64,000 bases of DNA from the NCBI GenBank assembly GCA_004144185.1, contig SEFP01000001.1:434001-498000 (forward strand), given 5' to 3'. Under the pieces are notes generated by a model. The model did not search any database. It saw nothing but the letters and a program-made list of their open reading frames with translations, and was not told the DNA's origin. This stretch comes from Sphingobacteriales bacterium. GTDB lineage: Bacteria > Bacteroidota > Bacteroidia > Chitinophagales > Chitinophagaceae. The position numbers and the translations under genes are program-made. Within the stretch, counting starts at the first letter, position 1, and each line of letters starts with the position of its first letter. Shown piece by piece: positions 6,857-15,938 of the stretch.

Positions 6857-9433
6857 ATGAGACAACGTTTTCTCGCCGGATTGCTGCTGTGTTTGCTGGC
6901 TGTTTCCGGAAGGGCACAAGGCTGGAAGCCCTACCGGCAACTCAATGCCGCCGAAATTTTCCATGAAGTGCAGAAACTGGGCGTTACCGGATCGGTGCTA
7001 TACATCGCTGCCCACCCGGATGATGAAAACACCAAAATGCTGGCCTGGCTGGCGAATGAGAAAAAAGTACGCACCGGTTACCTGTCGCTGACCCGCGGCG
7101 ATGGCGGCCAGAATCTGATTGGCACCGAACAGGGCGAAGCGCTGGGCATTCTGCGAACGCAGGAGCTGCTGGCTGCCCGTCGGATCGATGGCGCCGAGCA
7201 GTTTTTTACCCGCGCCTACGACTTTGGCTTTTCTAAAAATCCGGAAGAAACCTTCCGCTTCTGGAATCATGATTCCGTACTGTCGGACGTGGTCTGGGTG
7301 ATCCGGAAATTTCAGCCTGATGTGATCATCACACGCTTTCCCACCACTGGCGAAGGCGGCCATGGTCACCATACCGCCTCAGCCATTCTGGCCGGTGAAG
7401 CCTTTGACGCCGCTGCCGACCCCACCCGGTTTCCGGAACAGCTTCAATACGTGCAGCCCTGGAAAACCAAGCGGCTGTTCTGGAACACGTTCAACTTCGG
7501 CACCACCAATACTACCAGCGAAGACCAGATTAAAGTAGATGTCGGCGGCTACAACGCACTGCTGGGCAAAAGCTATGGCGAAATCGCCTCCGAAGCCCGC
7601 ACCATGCACAAAAGCCAGGGTTTTGGTACGGCACTGCAACGGGGCAGCAGCGTTGAATATTTTAAGCAAATCAAAGGCGATCCGGCCAAGAACGATTTAT
7701 TCGAAGGCATTGACCTGACCTGGAACCGGTATCCGGAATTGAAAGACGCAGACAAGGCGTTCAGAAAAGTAGTTTCAAACTGGGATTTCTCAGCTCCAGA
7801 AACAAACCTTCTCCGGCTACAGGATTGGATATCAAATGATGTAGCAGCTGCGTACAAGCACTACAACTACGAGATGAACTATGACGACGCGAAGGCCGGC
7901 GTTCGCTTCTTAAACCGGGTAGGCGCAAAATATGCTGCTTTGGCTCCGCAACTGGCAGGCATCTGGGCAGAAGGCCGGGTCGAAGAGCCTATGTTGGCTC
8001 AAAGAGGGCGCACAAAGGTGTACGCGTCCATGCTAAACCGGTCTCAAGTGCCTGTAGACGTTCAAAGACCCGCCGCAGGAGATACCAACGGCGTATACCA
8101 TCACTCTTACCAAAAAGACACCAGTGTTGCTGCCAGGGGTCGGTCATCCAAGCCCTTTGCATTAGCAGCCAATCAGTCTTTCCTGGACACAAGCATTTAT
8201 TATCAGAGAAGCAGTCCGGACAGAGCCGCTACTATTTACTGGCTTCAAAACCCCAGACAGCAGGCGTTGTTCAGCAGGCCAGCGCTCGATCTGTTGGGGA
8301 TGCCGGAGGCCCCGTCTCCATCTATTTCCCGCAGTATAACTACGAATGGTTCAAGCTTTACTGTTGAGCTTCCCCTCGTCACCAAAACCATCGATCCGGT
8401 CAAAGGCGAGATCTATCAGCCTTTGCAGATTCTTCCGGAAGTAACACTGGATATTCTGGCTAATTCGCTGGTGTTTGAAAACTACCAGCCCAAAACAGTT
8501 TTTGTAAAAATCCATTGCCACGCCGACAGTATTTCCGGGAACCTGGAAATCGATGCACCAGACGGCTGGGCGATGCAATCCGGCGATCGGCAGGTACGGC
8601 TTCGCAAAGGACAGGATACGACCCTGGCTGTAAAATTGATTCCATCCAAGACGGCTACCAATTACTACTTCACTCCGGTATTTGTCAGCGGCGAGAAGCG
8701 GTTCAGCCAGCACGCCCGGTTTATTCATTACGATCATATTCCCAACCAGACGTACCTGAGTGAAACCAAAGCATATGTCACAGCGTTTCCGCTTCAGAAA
8801 GGCGGCACCCGCATTGGGTATATCACCGGCGCCGGCGATGAGGTTCCGGAAGCCTTGCGCAACGTAGGCTATACGGTTACAGAGCTGAACGAGAACCAAA
8901 TTCAGTCCGGCGATCTGAGTCGTTTCGATGCGATCGTAACCGGTGTCCGCGCGTACAATACTCAGGATTGGTTGCAGGGTGCCTACCCGCGCCTGATGGA
9001 CTACGTCCGGAAAGGCGGCAACCTGATTGTGCAGTACAATACCAACAGCCGGATCGGTCCGGTGAAAGCACAGATCGGTCCCGATTCCTTTACCATCACC
9101 CGCGACCGCGTCACCGACGAAAATGCGGCCGTAACATTTCTGGCTCCGCAACACCCGGTGCTGAACACGCCCAACAAGATCACTCAAAGCGACTTTAACG
9201 GCTGGCTTCAGGAACGCAGCATCTATCATGCATCCAACTGGGCCTCGTCCTTTACGCCGGTGCTGTCTATGGCCGATGCAGGTGAAAAACCAGCTACCGG
9301 CAGTCTGATCGTAGCGCCGTATGGCAAAGGCAACTTCGTATACACCGGCCTCGTGTTTTTCCGGGAATTGCCGGCCGGCATTCCGGGTGCGTACCGTTTG
9401 TTTGCCAATTTGCTGGCGATCCCGAAGCGATAA
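6857..9433 (+). CDS. Secreted PIG-L family deacetylase, large form
   Basis: An 858-residue exported protein. A signal peptide (MRQRFLAGLLLCLLAVSGRAQ) precedes a PIG-L/LmbE zinc-dependent N-deacetylase domain with AAHPDDE near residue 55, a GDGGQN block and the second metal site GEGGHGHH near residue 170. The remaining 600 residues are probably beta-sandwich and a C-terminal glutamine-amidotransferase-like domain (from about residue 630, GYITGAGDEV). This long architecture is common in Bacteroidota and is thought to act on acetylated sugars, but the substrate is unknown. The start was moved from 6794 to the ATG at 6857 because of the signal peptide and the -7 box just upstream. Confidence 0.88.
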   Translation: MRQRFLAGLLLCLLAVSGRAQGWKPYRQLNAAEIFHEVQKLGVTGSVLYIAAHPDDENTKMLAWLANEKKVRTGYLSLTRGDGGQNLIGTEQGEALGILRTQELLAARRIDGAEQFFTRAYDFGFSKNPEETFRFWNHDSVLSDVVWVIRKFQPDVIITRFPTTGEGGHGHHTASAILAGEAFDAAADPTRFPEQLQYVQPWKTKRLFWNTFNFGTTNTTSEDQIKVDVGGYNALLGKSYGEIASEARTMHKSQGFGTALQRGSSVEYFKQIKGDPAKNDLFEGIDLTWNRYPELKDADKAFRKVVSNWDFSAPETNLLRLQDWISNDVAAAYKHYNYEMNYDDAKAGVRFLNRVGAKYAALAPQLAGIWAEGRVEEPMLAQRGRTKVYASMLNRSQVPVDVQRPAAGDTNGVYHHSYQKDTSVAARGRSSKPFALAANQSFLDTSIYYQRSSPDRAATIYWLQNPRQQALFSRPALDLLGMPEAPSPSISRSITTNGSSFTVELPLVTKTIDPVKGEIYQPLQILPEVTLDILANSLVFENYQPKTVFVKIHCHADSISGNLEIDAPDGWAMQSGDRQVRLRKGQDTTLAVKLIPSKTATNYYFTPVFVSGEKRFSQHARFIHYDHIPNQTYLSETKAYVTAFPLQKGGTRIGYITGAGDEVPEALRNVGYTVTELNENQIQSGDLSRFDAIVTGVRAYNTQDWLQGAYPRLMDYVRKGGNLIVQYNTNSRIGPVKAQIGPDSFTITRDRVTDENAAVTFLAPQHPVLNTPNKITQSDFNGWLQERSIYHASNWASSFTPVLSMADAGEKPATGSLIVAPYGKGNFVYTGLVFFRELPAGIPGAYRLFANLLAIPKR

Positions 9434-9456
9434 AACGCCTTTCCTTCCGGAAACTT

Positions 9457-9491
9457 AAAACGCCCTCTTTCGATCAGAAGGAGGGCGTTTT
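9457..9491. terminator. Bidirectional terminator
   Basis: Eleven-base arms at 9457-9467 and 9481-9491 (AAAACGCCCTC and its complement) with A and T runs on the two sides. It serves the PIG-L gene and the convergent DUF2911 gene. Confidence 0.8.
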
Positions 9492-9517
9492 TCAGTTCTT
9501 AGAAACCGAAGGAACTT

Positions 9518-10363
9518 TTACTTGGCTTTTGCCTGAGCAATAAGCTTTTCGTTCATCGCTACGTAATCGGCGTTCTGGGCTTCTCGGGCCAGCTCGATCG
9601 ACTTTTGTGCGGTGGCAATCGCCCCGGCTTTATCGCCCTGCTTCAGCTGAATTTTAGCTTTGAGGTGATACATGTAAAATGCCTTTGGGTTTTGCTCTAC
9701 GGCTTTGTTCACCCAGTTCAGCGCCTGACCGAGGTCTTTACCGTTGTCGTAGTAGTAACCGGCTGCCTGGAAGTACGGCCGGCTGTCCATCGCCATCGTT
9801 TTGGTGATGTTGCCCATGATTTTGCTGTCGATGTCCGCTTTTACCATAAACGACGCACGGGTGTTTTCCCACATCAGGTCTACACGGGCGCTGCTGGCCG
9901 TCAGATCGGCAAAATTGATGGTAAAGGTTTCCACGCGATCTGCCAGGCGGGCAGGAGATACCGTTACGCGCAAAGCTTCTTCATTGGTTTTGTAATTGGC
10001 TACATCGCCACCCAGCGTCAGGTCTTTGTTGAACATCACTTCCCAACGGTCAACGGCCGGAATGGTATAGATTGAATAGGTACCGGCAGCCAGTGACTTG
10101 CCTTCGATCATCACATCTTCGCCAAAGGTGATTCTGGTCGAACCGTTGGCACCCGTGCGCCAGATTTTGCCAAACGGCACCACATCGCCATAAATGGTCC
10201 GGGTTTTAGCCGATGGGCGGGAGTACTCAACTTTGATATTGGACAGTGCGAACGCCTGATCAATCGTTTGCATCGGAGACGGAGCCGGTACTTTCAGTCC
10301 CTGAGCAGATACAATTCCGGAAAACAGGCAACCAGCCAGTGCCAGTGTAAATAATTTACGCAT
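9518..10363 (-). CDS. Exported DUF2911 protein with C-terminal TPR repeats
   Basis: A 281-residue protein with a signal peptide (MRKLFTLALAGCLFSGIVSAQ), then a DUF2911 domain recognisable by VEYSRPSAKTRTIYG, FGKIWRTGANGSTRI and the AGTYSIYTIP block. About 80 residues at the C-terminus form two TPR-like helical repeats (ALNWVNKAVEQNPKAF, AIATAQKSIELA). The function of DUF2911 is not known, and it is very frequent in Bacteroidota. The frame extends to 10450, but the ATG at 10363 begins the signal peptide. A CAAAAGTA box (-7 on the minus strand) lies 23 bases upstream. Confidence 0.88.
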   Translation of the reverse strand: MRKLFTLALAGCLFSGIVSAQGLKVPAPSPMQTIDQAFALSNIKVEYSRPSAKTRTIYGDVVPFGKIWRTGANGSTRITFGEDVMIEGKSLAAGTYSIYTIPAVDRWEVMFNKDLTLGGDVANYKTNEEALRVTVSPARLADRVETFTINFADLTASSARVDLMWENTRASFMVKADIDSKIMGNITKTMAMDSRPYFQAAGYYYDNGKDLGQALNWVNKAVEQNPKAFYMYHLKAKIQLKQGDKAGAIATAQKSIELAREAQNADYVAMNEKLIAQAKAK

Positions 10364-10385
10364 AAAAAGAGGTTTTTGAATGGCG

Positions 10386-10393
10386 CAAAAGTA
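10386..10393 (-). promoter_or_regulatory. -7 box for the DUF2911 gene
   Basis: Minus-strand TACTTTTG, 23 bases before the ATG at 10363. Confidence 0.55.
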
Positions 10394-10470
10394 GCCCTTT
10401 CCGGAACGAACCTGCTCATATACATCTGATAGCCATCCCATGCAGATCATCCCGCCACAGGAATACTGGT

Positions 10471-10983
10471 TTAAGTTTCCGGGAATTCCCAGCCCGCTTC
10501 GACCTGTGCTTTCAGCCGGCTTACCAGCTCATACGTTGCCGGACATTTATCCACATTGCCGATAAACGTATCGTTCCACTCGTCAAACGGTTGCTTGTTG
10601 TGGTGTGGAAACTCGGCACAGTCGAGCGGACGAATCGCATAAATACCACAGCGATTGTCGGGCTGCAAAAACTGACAGGGCGTGTCCCGGTTGACCCATT
10701 CGCCAGCCGTATCGCCGGGTTTCAGCCATTTTTCCTTAAACAGCTTCACCGGCATCCGGAAGTGTTGGGCAATGCGCTGCAAATCGTCTTTGGTGTAAGT
10801 CGGCGTCATCTTCTTGCAGCAGTTGGCACAGGTCGTACAGTCGATCTCCTGCCAGACCTGGCGGTCGGTTGCATCTACCAACGGCTGAAAATCTTCCGGA
10901 ACCAAGTCGTCCAGCTTGCGCAGGAATGCGCGGAGTCGGCTGCGGTTGCGCTGGGCAAGCCGGTTGAAACGGGCCAGGTCCAT
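10471..10983 (-). CDS. YkgJ-family cysteine cluster protein
   Basis: A 170-residue cytoplasmic protein with the metal-binding cysteine cluster of the YkgJ/CxxCxxCC family. CTTCANCC is followed by single cysteines in DTPCQFL, NRCGIY, LDCAEFP and DKCPATY. Members are thought to bind zinc or an iron-sulfur centre, but no reaction is established. The order of the cluster, including the RPLDCAEFP block, matches the family, and the length is normal. It is flanked by the DUF2911 gene and a small lipoprotein gene on the same strand, with no evidence of a shared function. Confidence 0.9.
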   Translation of the reverse strand: MDLARFNRLAQRNRSRLRAFLRKLDDLVPEDFQPLVDATDRQVWQEIDCTTCANCCKKMTPTYTKDDLQRIAQHFRMPVKLFKEKWLKPGDTAGEWVNRDTPCQFLQPDNRCGIYAIRPLDCAEFPHHNKQPFDEWNDTFIGNVDKCPATYELVSRLKAQVEAGWEFPET

Positions 10984-11056
10984 AATACTAAGTGGGTTTC
11001 CGGAAGGGACTCTGAAAGGGTGATTTTATAAGGCCCGAAAACATCAGACCAGCGGA

Positions 11057-11350
11057 CTAAGGTTCCGGAACCACTACCGCAGGCGGACGGCTGACAGGAC
11101 GTTGTGGAGCCGGGGCGGCAGCCTTGCCGGAAGCCTGTCGGATACTATCGGCCCGAAGCTGGGCAGCCTGCCGGATGACAGAATCATTGCGTCGCTGAAG
11201 CGTGTTTTGCACCGAATCCAGCCGGGCGTTCACGGTTGAATCCACCCGGTACTGAAAGGCAGCGTCGGCCATGCGGTTGTTGTCTGCACACGCGGCCAGT
11301 CCCAAAGGAAGTACCCATTTCAGCCCGTTCCGGAATCGTATTTTCTTCAC
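11057..11350 (-). CDS. Small lipoprotein, function unknown
   Basis: A 97-residue protein starting at a GTG at 11350. That start gives a lipoprotein signal: basic VKKIRFRNGLKW, a short hydrophobic stretch and the lipobox LAAC. The remainder is a charged helix with Asp-Ser-Val/Ile repeats (RVDST, RLDSVQ, RNDSVIR, RADSIRQ) ending in a Pro/Ala/Val-rich tail. A longer frame to a TTG at 11401 would bury the signal. A near-consensus -7 box (CACCTTTG) precedes the GTG. No family was recognised. Confidence 0.6.
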   Translation of the reverse strand: MKKIRFRNGLKWVLPLGLAACADNNRMADAAFQYRVDSTVNARLDSVQNTLQRRNDSVIRQAAQLRADSIRQASGKAAAPAPQRPVSRPPAVVVPEP

Positions 11351-11496
11351 AACGCGTTTATAAAAGAACGCTGCAAAGGTGCAGTGAATCGCCGGATGCA
11401 ATTACCCCTCTCCATCGGAACGAAATTCCGCCTCTATTTGCCCCTGATCATGGCAGGCATCTCCGGAATCCGGTACCCATCCGATCCTGCTATCCG

Positions 11497-11504
11497 TACC
11501 TTTG
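11497..11504 (+). promoter_or_regulatory. -7 box for the Cys/Met lyase gene
   Basis: Exact TACCTTTG, eight bases before the ATG at 11513. It supports this start over the upstream in-frame codons. Confidence 0.65.
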
Positions 11505-11512
11505 AACGTACT

Positions 11513-12754
11513 ATGGCAGCGGATCATTCTTCCCAAAAGGGATTTCATACTTTATGCATTCATGGCGGCCACCGGCCCGATGGCCATCACGCGCACCTCA
11601 CGCCTATCTATGCGTCTTCTACCTATACCTTTGATGACGCCGCACAGGCTGTAGCCGTTTTCAACGGCGAGCAGGACGGCTATATCTACAACCGCTGGGG
11701 CAACCCTACCGTGCGCGAAGCCGAAGAGAAAATTGCGCTGATGGAAGGCTACGGACTAACCGGCGAAGACGGCAAACAGCTGCAACCGGCGGCCATCCTG
11801 CATGCATCCGGAATGGCGGCGATCCAGACTCTGTTTTTCGGCACCCTGCGCACCGGCGATGCCATCCTGACCCAGGAGTCGCTGTATGGCGGCACCCAGG
11901 AAACCATTGATCGAATTTTACAGCCGCTGGGGATTGCCTCCTATGCAGTCGATTTTGACGATGAGGCTGCGCTGAACCAGATGCTTGCCGAACATCCGGA
12001 AATCAAGCTGGTGTATGTGGAAACTCCCGACAACCCGACCATACGGCTGATTGATCTGGCGCGGGTCGGTGCGTTTTGCCGGCAGCAGCAGCTGCTGATG
12101 GCTGTAGACAACACGTTTTGCACGCCGTATCTGCAACAGCCGTTTAAGTACGGAGCCGATTATATCGTTCACTCGACCACCAAATACCTCAACGGACACG
12201 GGACGGCTATTGGCGGCGCGCTGGTAGGTCGCACAGCCGCGCATCTGGACGGCCAGGTTACCAAGACCTTCCGGCTGATGGGCGGCAGTGCCAGTCCATT
12301 CGATGCTTTTTTACTGGTCAACGGGATGCGGACGTTGCCCTTGCGACTGGACCGGCATTGCCAGAATGCCCAGCGGCTGGCGGACTACCTAACGGCCCAC
12401 CCTGCTGTTGCTGCAGTTCATTTTCCGGGACTGGACACGTACCCACAGAGGGCGCTGGCCCGTCAGCAGATGACCAATACCGGTGCCATGCTTTCGTTTG
12501 AGCTTAAAGGCGGTCTGGTGGCAGCAAATGCATTTGTAGATGCCCTCCAGATGTGCACGTTTGCCGTGTCGCTTGGCACCACGGATACCCTGATTTCGCA
12601 TCCGGCCACCTCTACTCACAAAGGCGTTGCACCGGAAACCCGGATTCGTGCCGGTGTGACGGATGGCCTCATCCGCGTGAGTGTAGGGCTTGAGAATCCG
12701 GAAGATATCTTGGCGGATATCGAACAGGCCATCGCCGCCCAAGATCTGAGCTAA
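11513..12754 (+). CDS. Cys/Met metabolism PLP enzyme (methionine gamma-lyase-like)
   Basis: A 413-residue enzyme of the cystathionine gamma-synthase/methionine gamma-lyase family, acting on sulfur amino acids through pyridoxal phosphate. Motifs in order are THLTPIYASSTY-like strand, YNRWGNPT, HASGMAAI, YVETPDNPT, AVDNTF and HSTTKYLNGHG with the PLP-binding lysine. The C-terminal block THKGVAPETR and DGLIRVSVGLE completes the family. Choosing among gamma-lyase, gamma-synthase and sulfhydrylase needs a tree. The upstream frame to 11384 is rejected because a -7 box and the family N-terminus agree with 11513. Confidence 0.85.
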   Translation: MAADHSSQKGFHTLCIHGGHRPDGHHAHLTPIYASSTYTFDDAAQAVAVFNGEQDGYIYNRWGNPTVREAEEKIALMEGYGLTGEDGKQLQPAAILHASGMAAIQTLFFGTLRTGDAILTQESLYGGTQETIDRILQPLGIASYAVDFDDEAALNQMLAEHPEIKLVYVETPDNPTIRLIDLARVGAFCRQQQLLMAVDNTFCTPYLQQPFKYGADYIVHSTTKYLNGHGTAIGGALVGRTAAHLDGQVTKTFRLMGGSASPFDAFLLVNGMRTLPLRLDRHCQNAQRLADYLTAHPAVAAVHFPGLDTYPQRALARQQMTNTGAMLSFELKGGLVAANAFVDALQMCTFAVSLGTTDTLISHPATSTHKGVAPETRIRAGVTDGLIRVSVGLENPEDILADIEQAIAAQDLS

Positions 12755-12829
12755 ACAACCGGTTCCGTCTACCCTGTTCATGAGTTAGGCCTTGTACCCT
12801 TCTGTTTTCCAAACGCTTTTTGCGCTTCT

Positions 12830-13099
12830 ATGAACCGTTCGTTTTTCAGTGCCGACGGCAAAATTCAGCTTCCGGAAGCCATGATCCGGCAGTTGGATCT
12901 GCAACCACAGATGCCCGTTCATCTGTTCGTTGAAGGCAATCAGGTGGTGATTCAGCCGCTCAACGCCGTGTATTTTGAAACCCTGCGCGGCTTGCTGATT
13001 GGTGAAGGCATCTCGGCCGAAACCATCCGGGAGGACAAAGCGCTGGACCTTCCTTTTGAAGAACGTAAACTCAATCACCTGTTTTCTTCCGGATTATGA
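12830..13099 (+). CDS. AbrB/SpoVT-like antitoxin
   Basis: An 89-residue protein whose first half (MNRSFFSADGKIQLPEAMI, then MPVHLFVEGNQVVIQPL) resembles the swapped-hairpin AbrB/MazE DNA-binding fold used by VapB antitoxins. The second half is acidic and probably wraps the toxin. Its stop overlaps the toxin ATG (ATGA), the usual translational coupling of type II pairs. The assignment rests on fold-like pattern and position. Confidence 0.65.
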   Translation: MNRSFFSADGKIQLPEAMIRQLDLQPQMPVHLFVEGNQVVIQPLNAVYFETLRGLLIGEGISAETIREDKALDLPFEERKLNHLFSSGL

Positions 13100-13503
13100 A
13101 TAACCTGATCTTCGACAGCAGTGCCCTGGCGGCGTACCTAACGGATGGCCCCGGTGCGGGAGACGTATCGGACTGGCTGCTCCGGCTGGTCGGCGAAACC
13201 GAGCTGCACGGCTGGATGAGTACCACTGCGGCCGGCGAACTCTACCATATGGTGATGCGGCGCAAAAACGAGCAGACTGCCGAACGGGCGCTACGGGCGC
13301 TGACCAGTCTTCCGATTCAGCTGGTCGAACCCGACCTGGAACTAGCCGTTGAAGCTGCGAAGCTGAAGGCCACACATGCAATTTCCTATGTAGATGCCCT
13401 TACGGCAGCGCTGACCATCCGGGAACAGGGACTGCTGATTGCAGCCGATCCCATCTTTGAAGAGCTCCGGGGAATCCCTCATTTTTCGGTGCAGTACCTC
13501 TAA
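13096..13503 (+). CDS. PIN-domain ribonuclease toxin, VapC-like
   Basis: A 135-residue PIN-domain protein, expected to be a Mg2+-dependent RNase that cuts RNA when freed from its antitoxin. The acidic active-site residues are visible: Asp in LIFDSSAL, Glu in AAGELYHM, Asp in SYVDALTAA and Asp in AADPIF. The length is typical of VapC. It overlaps the preceding antitoxin-like gene by four bases. No recombinase or other mobility gene lies nearby. Confidence 0.82.
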   Translation: MNNLIFDSSALAAYLTDGPGAGDVSDWLLRLVGETELHGWMSTTAAGELYHMVMRRKNEQTAERALRALTSLPIQLVEPDLELAVEAAKLKATHAISYVDALTAALTIREQGLLIAADPIFEELRGIPHFSVQYL

Positions 13504-13637
13504 ACCTCCAACAGTACCCCATCAAAGGCTGTGTTGTTTCGGATAGACAGGGAATGTGTTAAATCCCCTTTCCGGATCCTTCCGTTGCGGCCGATTCCGG
13601 AACTTTGCTGCCCTTACCTTTTTAATTTATACTCTCC

Positions 13638-14837
13638 ATGACTGCGTACGTTATAGACGCCATTCGAACCCCCATCGGTAAATACGGCGGTGCCCTGGCA
13701 GGCGTCCGCCCGGATGATCTGCTGGCCGGCCTTTTAAAAGCGTTGCAGACCCGCAATCCGGACGTGGATTTTGCAGCGCTGGAAGATGTGATCATCGGTG
13801 CTGCAAACCAAGCCGGTGAAGACAACCGCAACGTAGCCCGTATGGCATCTCTGCTGGCCGGCTTGCCGCAAACTGCCGGTGGCACCACGGTCAACCGGTT
13901 GTGTGCGTCCGGACTGGATGCGATCATGACGGCTGCGCGGGCTTTGCAGTGCGGCGATGGCGATCTGTACATTGCCGGTGGCGTGGAAAGCATGAGCCGT
14001 GCGCCGATGGTGATGGGTAAATCCGACAGCGCGTTTGGTCGCAGTCAGCAGCTGTACGACACGACAATGGGCTGGCGTTTTACGAATCCGGCACTGGAAG
14101 CAGCAGGTCATACCGATACAATGGGCCAGACGGCTGAAAACGTCGCGGCGAAGTACCAGGTGAGCCGTGAAGCGCAGGATGCTTTTGCGGCCAACACCCA
14201 GCAGAAATACGCGCAGGCCGATGCAGCAGGCGCGTTTGCCAATGAACTGGTACCGGTACAGGTTCCCGGTAAAAAAGGCAGCGTTACTGAGGTGACCAAA
14301 GATGAACATCCACGCCTTTCGACCGAGGAGCAGCTCGCAACCCTGAAACCGGCCTTTACCAAAACCGGAAGTGTCACCGCCGGCAACAGCAGTGGTATCA
14401 ACGACGGGGCCAGTGTATTGCTGCTTGCATCAGAAGCCTACGTGCAGAAACACAACCTAAAGCCACTGGCTAAAGTGGTATCGATGGCTGTAGCCGGTGT
14501 AGAACCGAAGTATATGGGCATGGGTCCGGTACCGGCGATGCAGAAAGCCCTGAGCCGCGCGCATCTTACTGCTTCTGATCTGGATCTGGTAGAGCTGAAC
14601 GAAGCCTTTGCAGCGCAGGCCATTCCCTGTATGCAGGAACTGGGTCTGGACGAGGAAAAAGTAAACATTCATGGCGGCGCGATTGCACTCGGCCATCCGC
14701 TGGGCTGTAGCGGCGCGCGCATTTCTACCACGCTGCTTCATGCGCTTCAAAAAACCGGCGGTAAGTACGGTGCAGCCTCTATGTGTGTAGGCGTTGGTCA
14801 GGGCGCGGCCATCATTTATGAACGCGTAGACGCGTAA
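13638..14837 (+). CDS. Thiolase, 3-oxoadipyl-CoA/acetyl-CoA acetyltransferase type
   Basis: A 399-residue degradative thiolase that cleaves 3-oxoacyl-CoA with CoA (or condenses acetyl-CoA). Catalytic residues are Cys89 in [11 protein letters not shown], His in [11 protein letters not shown] and Cys in SMCVGVGQG. The N-terminal AFVVDAIRTP-like strand, [16 protein letters not shown] and GWRFTNP resemble the PcaF/PaaJ branch used in aromatic degradation more than generic acetoacetyl-CoA thiolases. An ACMSD-like gene follows 93 bases downstream, behind a hairpin. The substrate assignment is inferred. Confidence 0.88.
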   Translation: MTAYVIDAIRTPIGKYGGALAGVRPDDLLAGLLKALQTRNPDVDFAALEDVIIGAANQAGEDNRNVARMASLLAGLPQTAGGTTVNRLCASGLDAIMTAARALQCGDGDLYIAGGVESMSRAPMVMGKSDSAFGRSQQLYDTTMGWRFTNPALEAAGHTDTMGQTAENVAAKYQVSREAQDAFAANTQQKYAQADAAGAFANELVPVQVPGKKGSVTEVTKDEHPRLSTEEQLATLKPAFTKTGSVTAGNSSGINDGASVLLLASEAYVQKHNLKPLAKVVSMAVAGVEPKYMGMGPVPAMQKALSRAHLTASDLDLVELNEAFAAQAIPCMQELGLDEEKVNIHGGAIALGHPLGCSGARISTTLLHALQKTGGKYGAASMCVGVGQGAAIIYERVDA

Positions 14838-14855
14838 GAAACGTATCTTAAAAAC

Positions 14856-14902
14856 AACGGCCGTCTGGGCTTAGAAGTTCCGGCTGGCCGTTTTGCTTTT
14901 TT
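14856..14902 (+). terminator. Terminator after the thiolase gene
   Basis: Arms AACGGCC (14856-14862) and GGCCGTT (14886-14892) are followed by a T-rich tract. The 23-base loop can form further pairs. It separates the thiolase from the decarboxylase gene. Confidence 0.6.
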
Positions 14903-14930
14903 CTGGAATCCTACCTTCGCGTTCTCTGCC

Positions 14931-15920
14931 ATGAAAATTGATATTCACACGCACATTCTTCCGGAAAACATTCCCAACTATTTCCAGAAATTCGGGTACG
15001 GGGAGTTTATCCATCTGGAGCATCATTGCCCGGGCTGTGCGCGGATGATCAAAGGCGACAAGGTGTTCCGGGAAATTGAACCGAACTGCTGGGATGCCCC
15101 TACCCGCATTCTGGAGATGGACGCTACAGACGTAAACGTGCAGGTGCTGTCTACGATTCCGGTGCTGTTTAACTATTGGGCGAAACCACAGGATGGGCTG
15201 GAAACCGCGCGATTCTTCAACGATCACATTGCCTCTTGTGTCACGCAGTTTCCCAAGCGGTTTATCGGGCTGGGAACGGTGCCGTTACAGGATATCGACC
15301 TGGCGATCCGCGAGATGGAACGGTGTGTCAAAGAGTTGACATTTCCCGGATTGGAAATCGGTTCCAACATCAACGGCGCCAACCTGAGCGATCCCAAATT
15401 TGATCCGTTCTGGCAGGCCGCCGAAGAACTGGGCTGTGCTTTGTTTGTGCACCCTTGGGAGATGATGGGCGAAGACCAGATGATGAAGTATTGGCTGCCC
15501 TGGTTGGTCGGGATGCCGGCCGAAACGGCACGCGCCATTGCATCCATGATTTTTGGCGGCGTGTTCCGGAAATTCCCGAAGCTGAGGGTGGCGTTTGCGC
15601 ACGGTGGCGGATCGTTTCCGTTTACCGTAGGCCGGATCGAGCATGGCTTCAACGTACGACCCGACCTCTGCGCCATCGATAATCCGATCAATCCACGCGA
15701 CTATCTGGGCCACTTCTGGATTGATGCGCTGCTACACGATGCCGACGCGCTGAACTATGTCCTGAAGACGGTGGGCGAAGACAAGATCTGCTGTGGCAGT
15801 GATTATCCGTTTCCGCTGGGTGAGCATCATCCGGGTCAACTAATTGAAAGCATGGGTTATGACAAGCCGCTGGAGGAAAAACTGCTTTCCGGAAATGTCC
15901 TTGCCTGGCTGAACCTGTAA
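14931..15920 (+). CDS. Amidohydrolase, ACMSD-like decarboxylase
   Basis: A 329-residue TIM-barrel metal enzyme of the 2-amino-3-carboxymuconate-6-semialdehyde decarboxylase family. In the kynurenine pathway it diverts the semialdehyde away from quinolinate and NAD. Metal ligands are His6 and His8 (DIHTHILP), the His of FVHPWEMMG and the Asp of CGSDYPFPLG. Other family blocks are FPKRFIGLGTVPLQD and AHGGGSFPF. Length and motifs match ACMSD closely. No other kynurenine genes are adjacent. Confidence 0.87.
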   Translation: MKIDIHTHILPENIPNYFQKFGYGEFIHLEHHCPGCARMIKGDKVFREIEPNCWDAPTRILEMDATDVNVQVLSTIPVLFNYWAKPQDGLETARFFNDHIASCVTQFPKRFIGLGTVPLQDIDLAIREMERCVKELTFPGLEIGSNINGANLSDPKFDPFWQAAEELGCALFVHPWEMMGEDQMMKYWLPWLVGMPAETARAIASMIFGGVFRKFPKLRVAFAHGGGSFPFTVGRIEHGFNVRPDLCAIDNPINPRDYLGHFWIDALLHDADALNYVLKTVGEDKICCGSDYPFPLGEHHPGQLIESMGYDKPLEEKLLSGNVLAWLNL

Positions 15921-15938
15921 GGTGCCGGTTAGCCCGCT

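Noticed and set aside
7760-8340. Possible frameshift or mosaic segment in the PIG-L gene, where codon use drifts
   Set aside because: The annotated frame keeps family-like blocks (YWLQNP, DPVKGEIYQPL) through the segment, so no shift is needed.
11384-11512. N-terminal extension of the Cys/Met lyase to 11384
   Set aside because: A -7 box lies at 11497-11504 and the family N-terminus begins at 11513.
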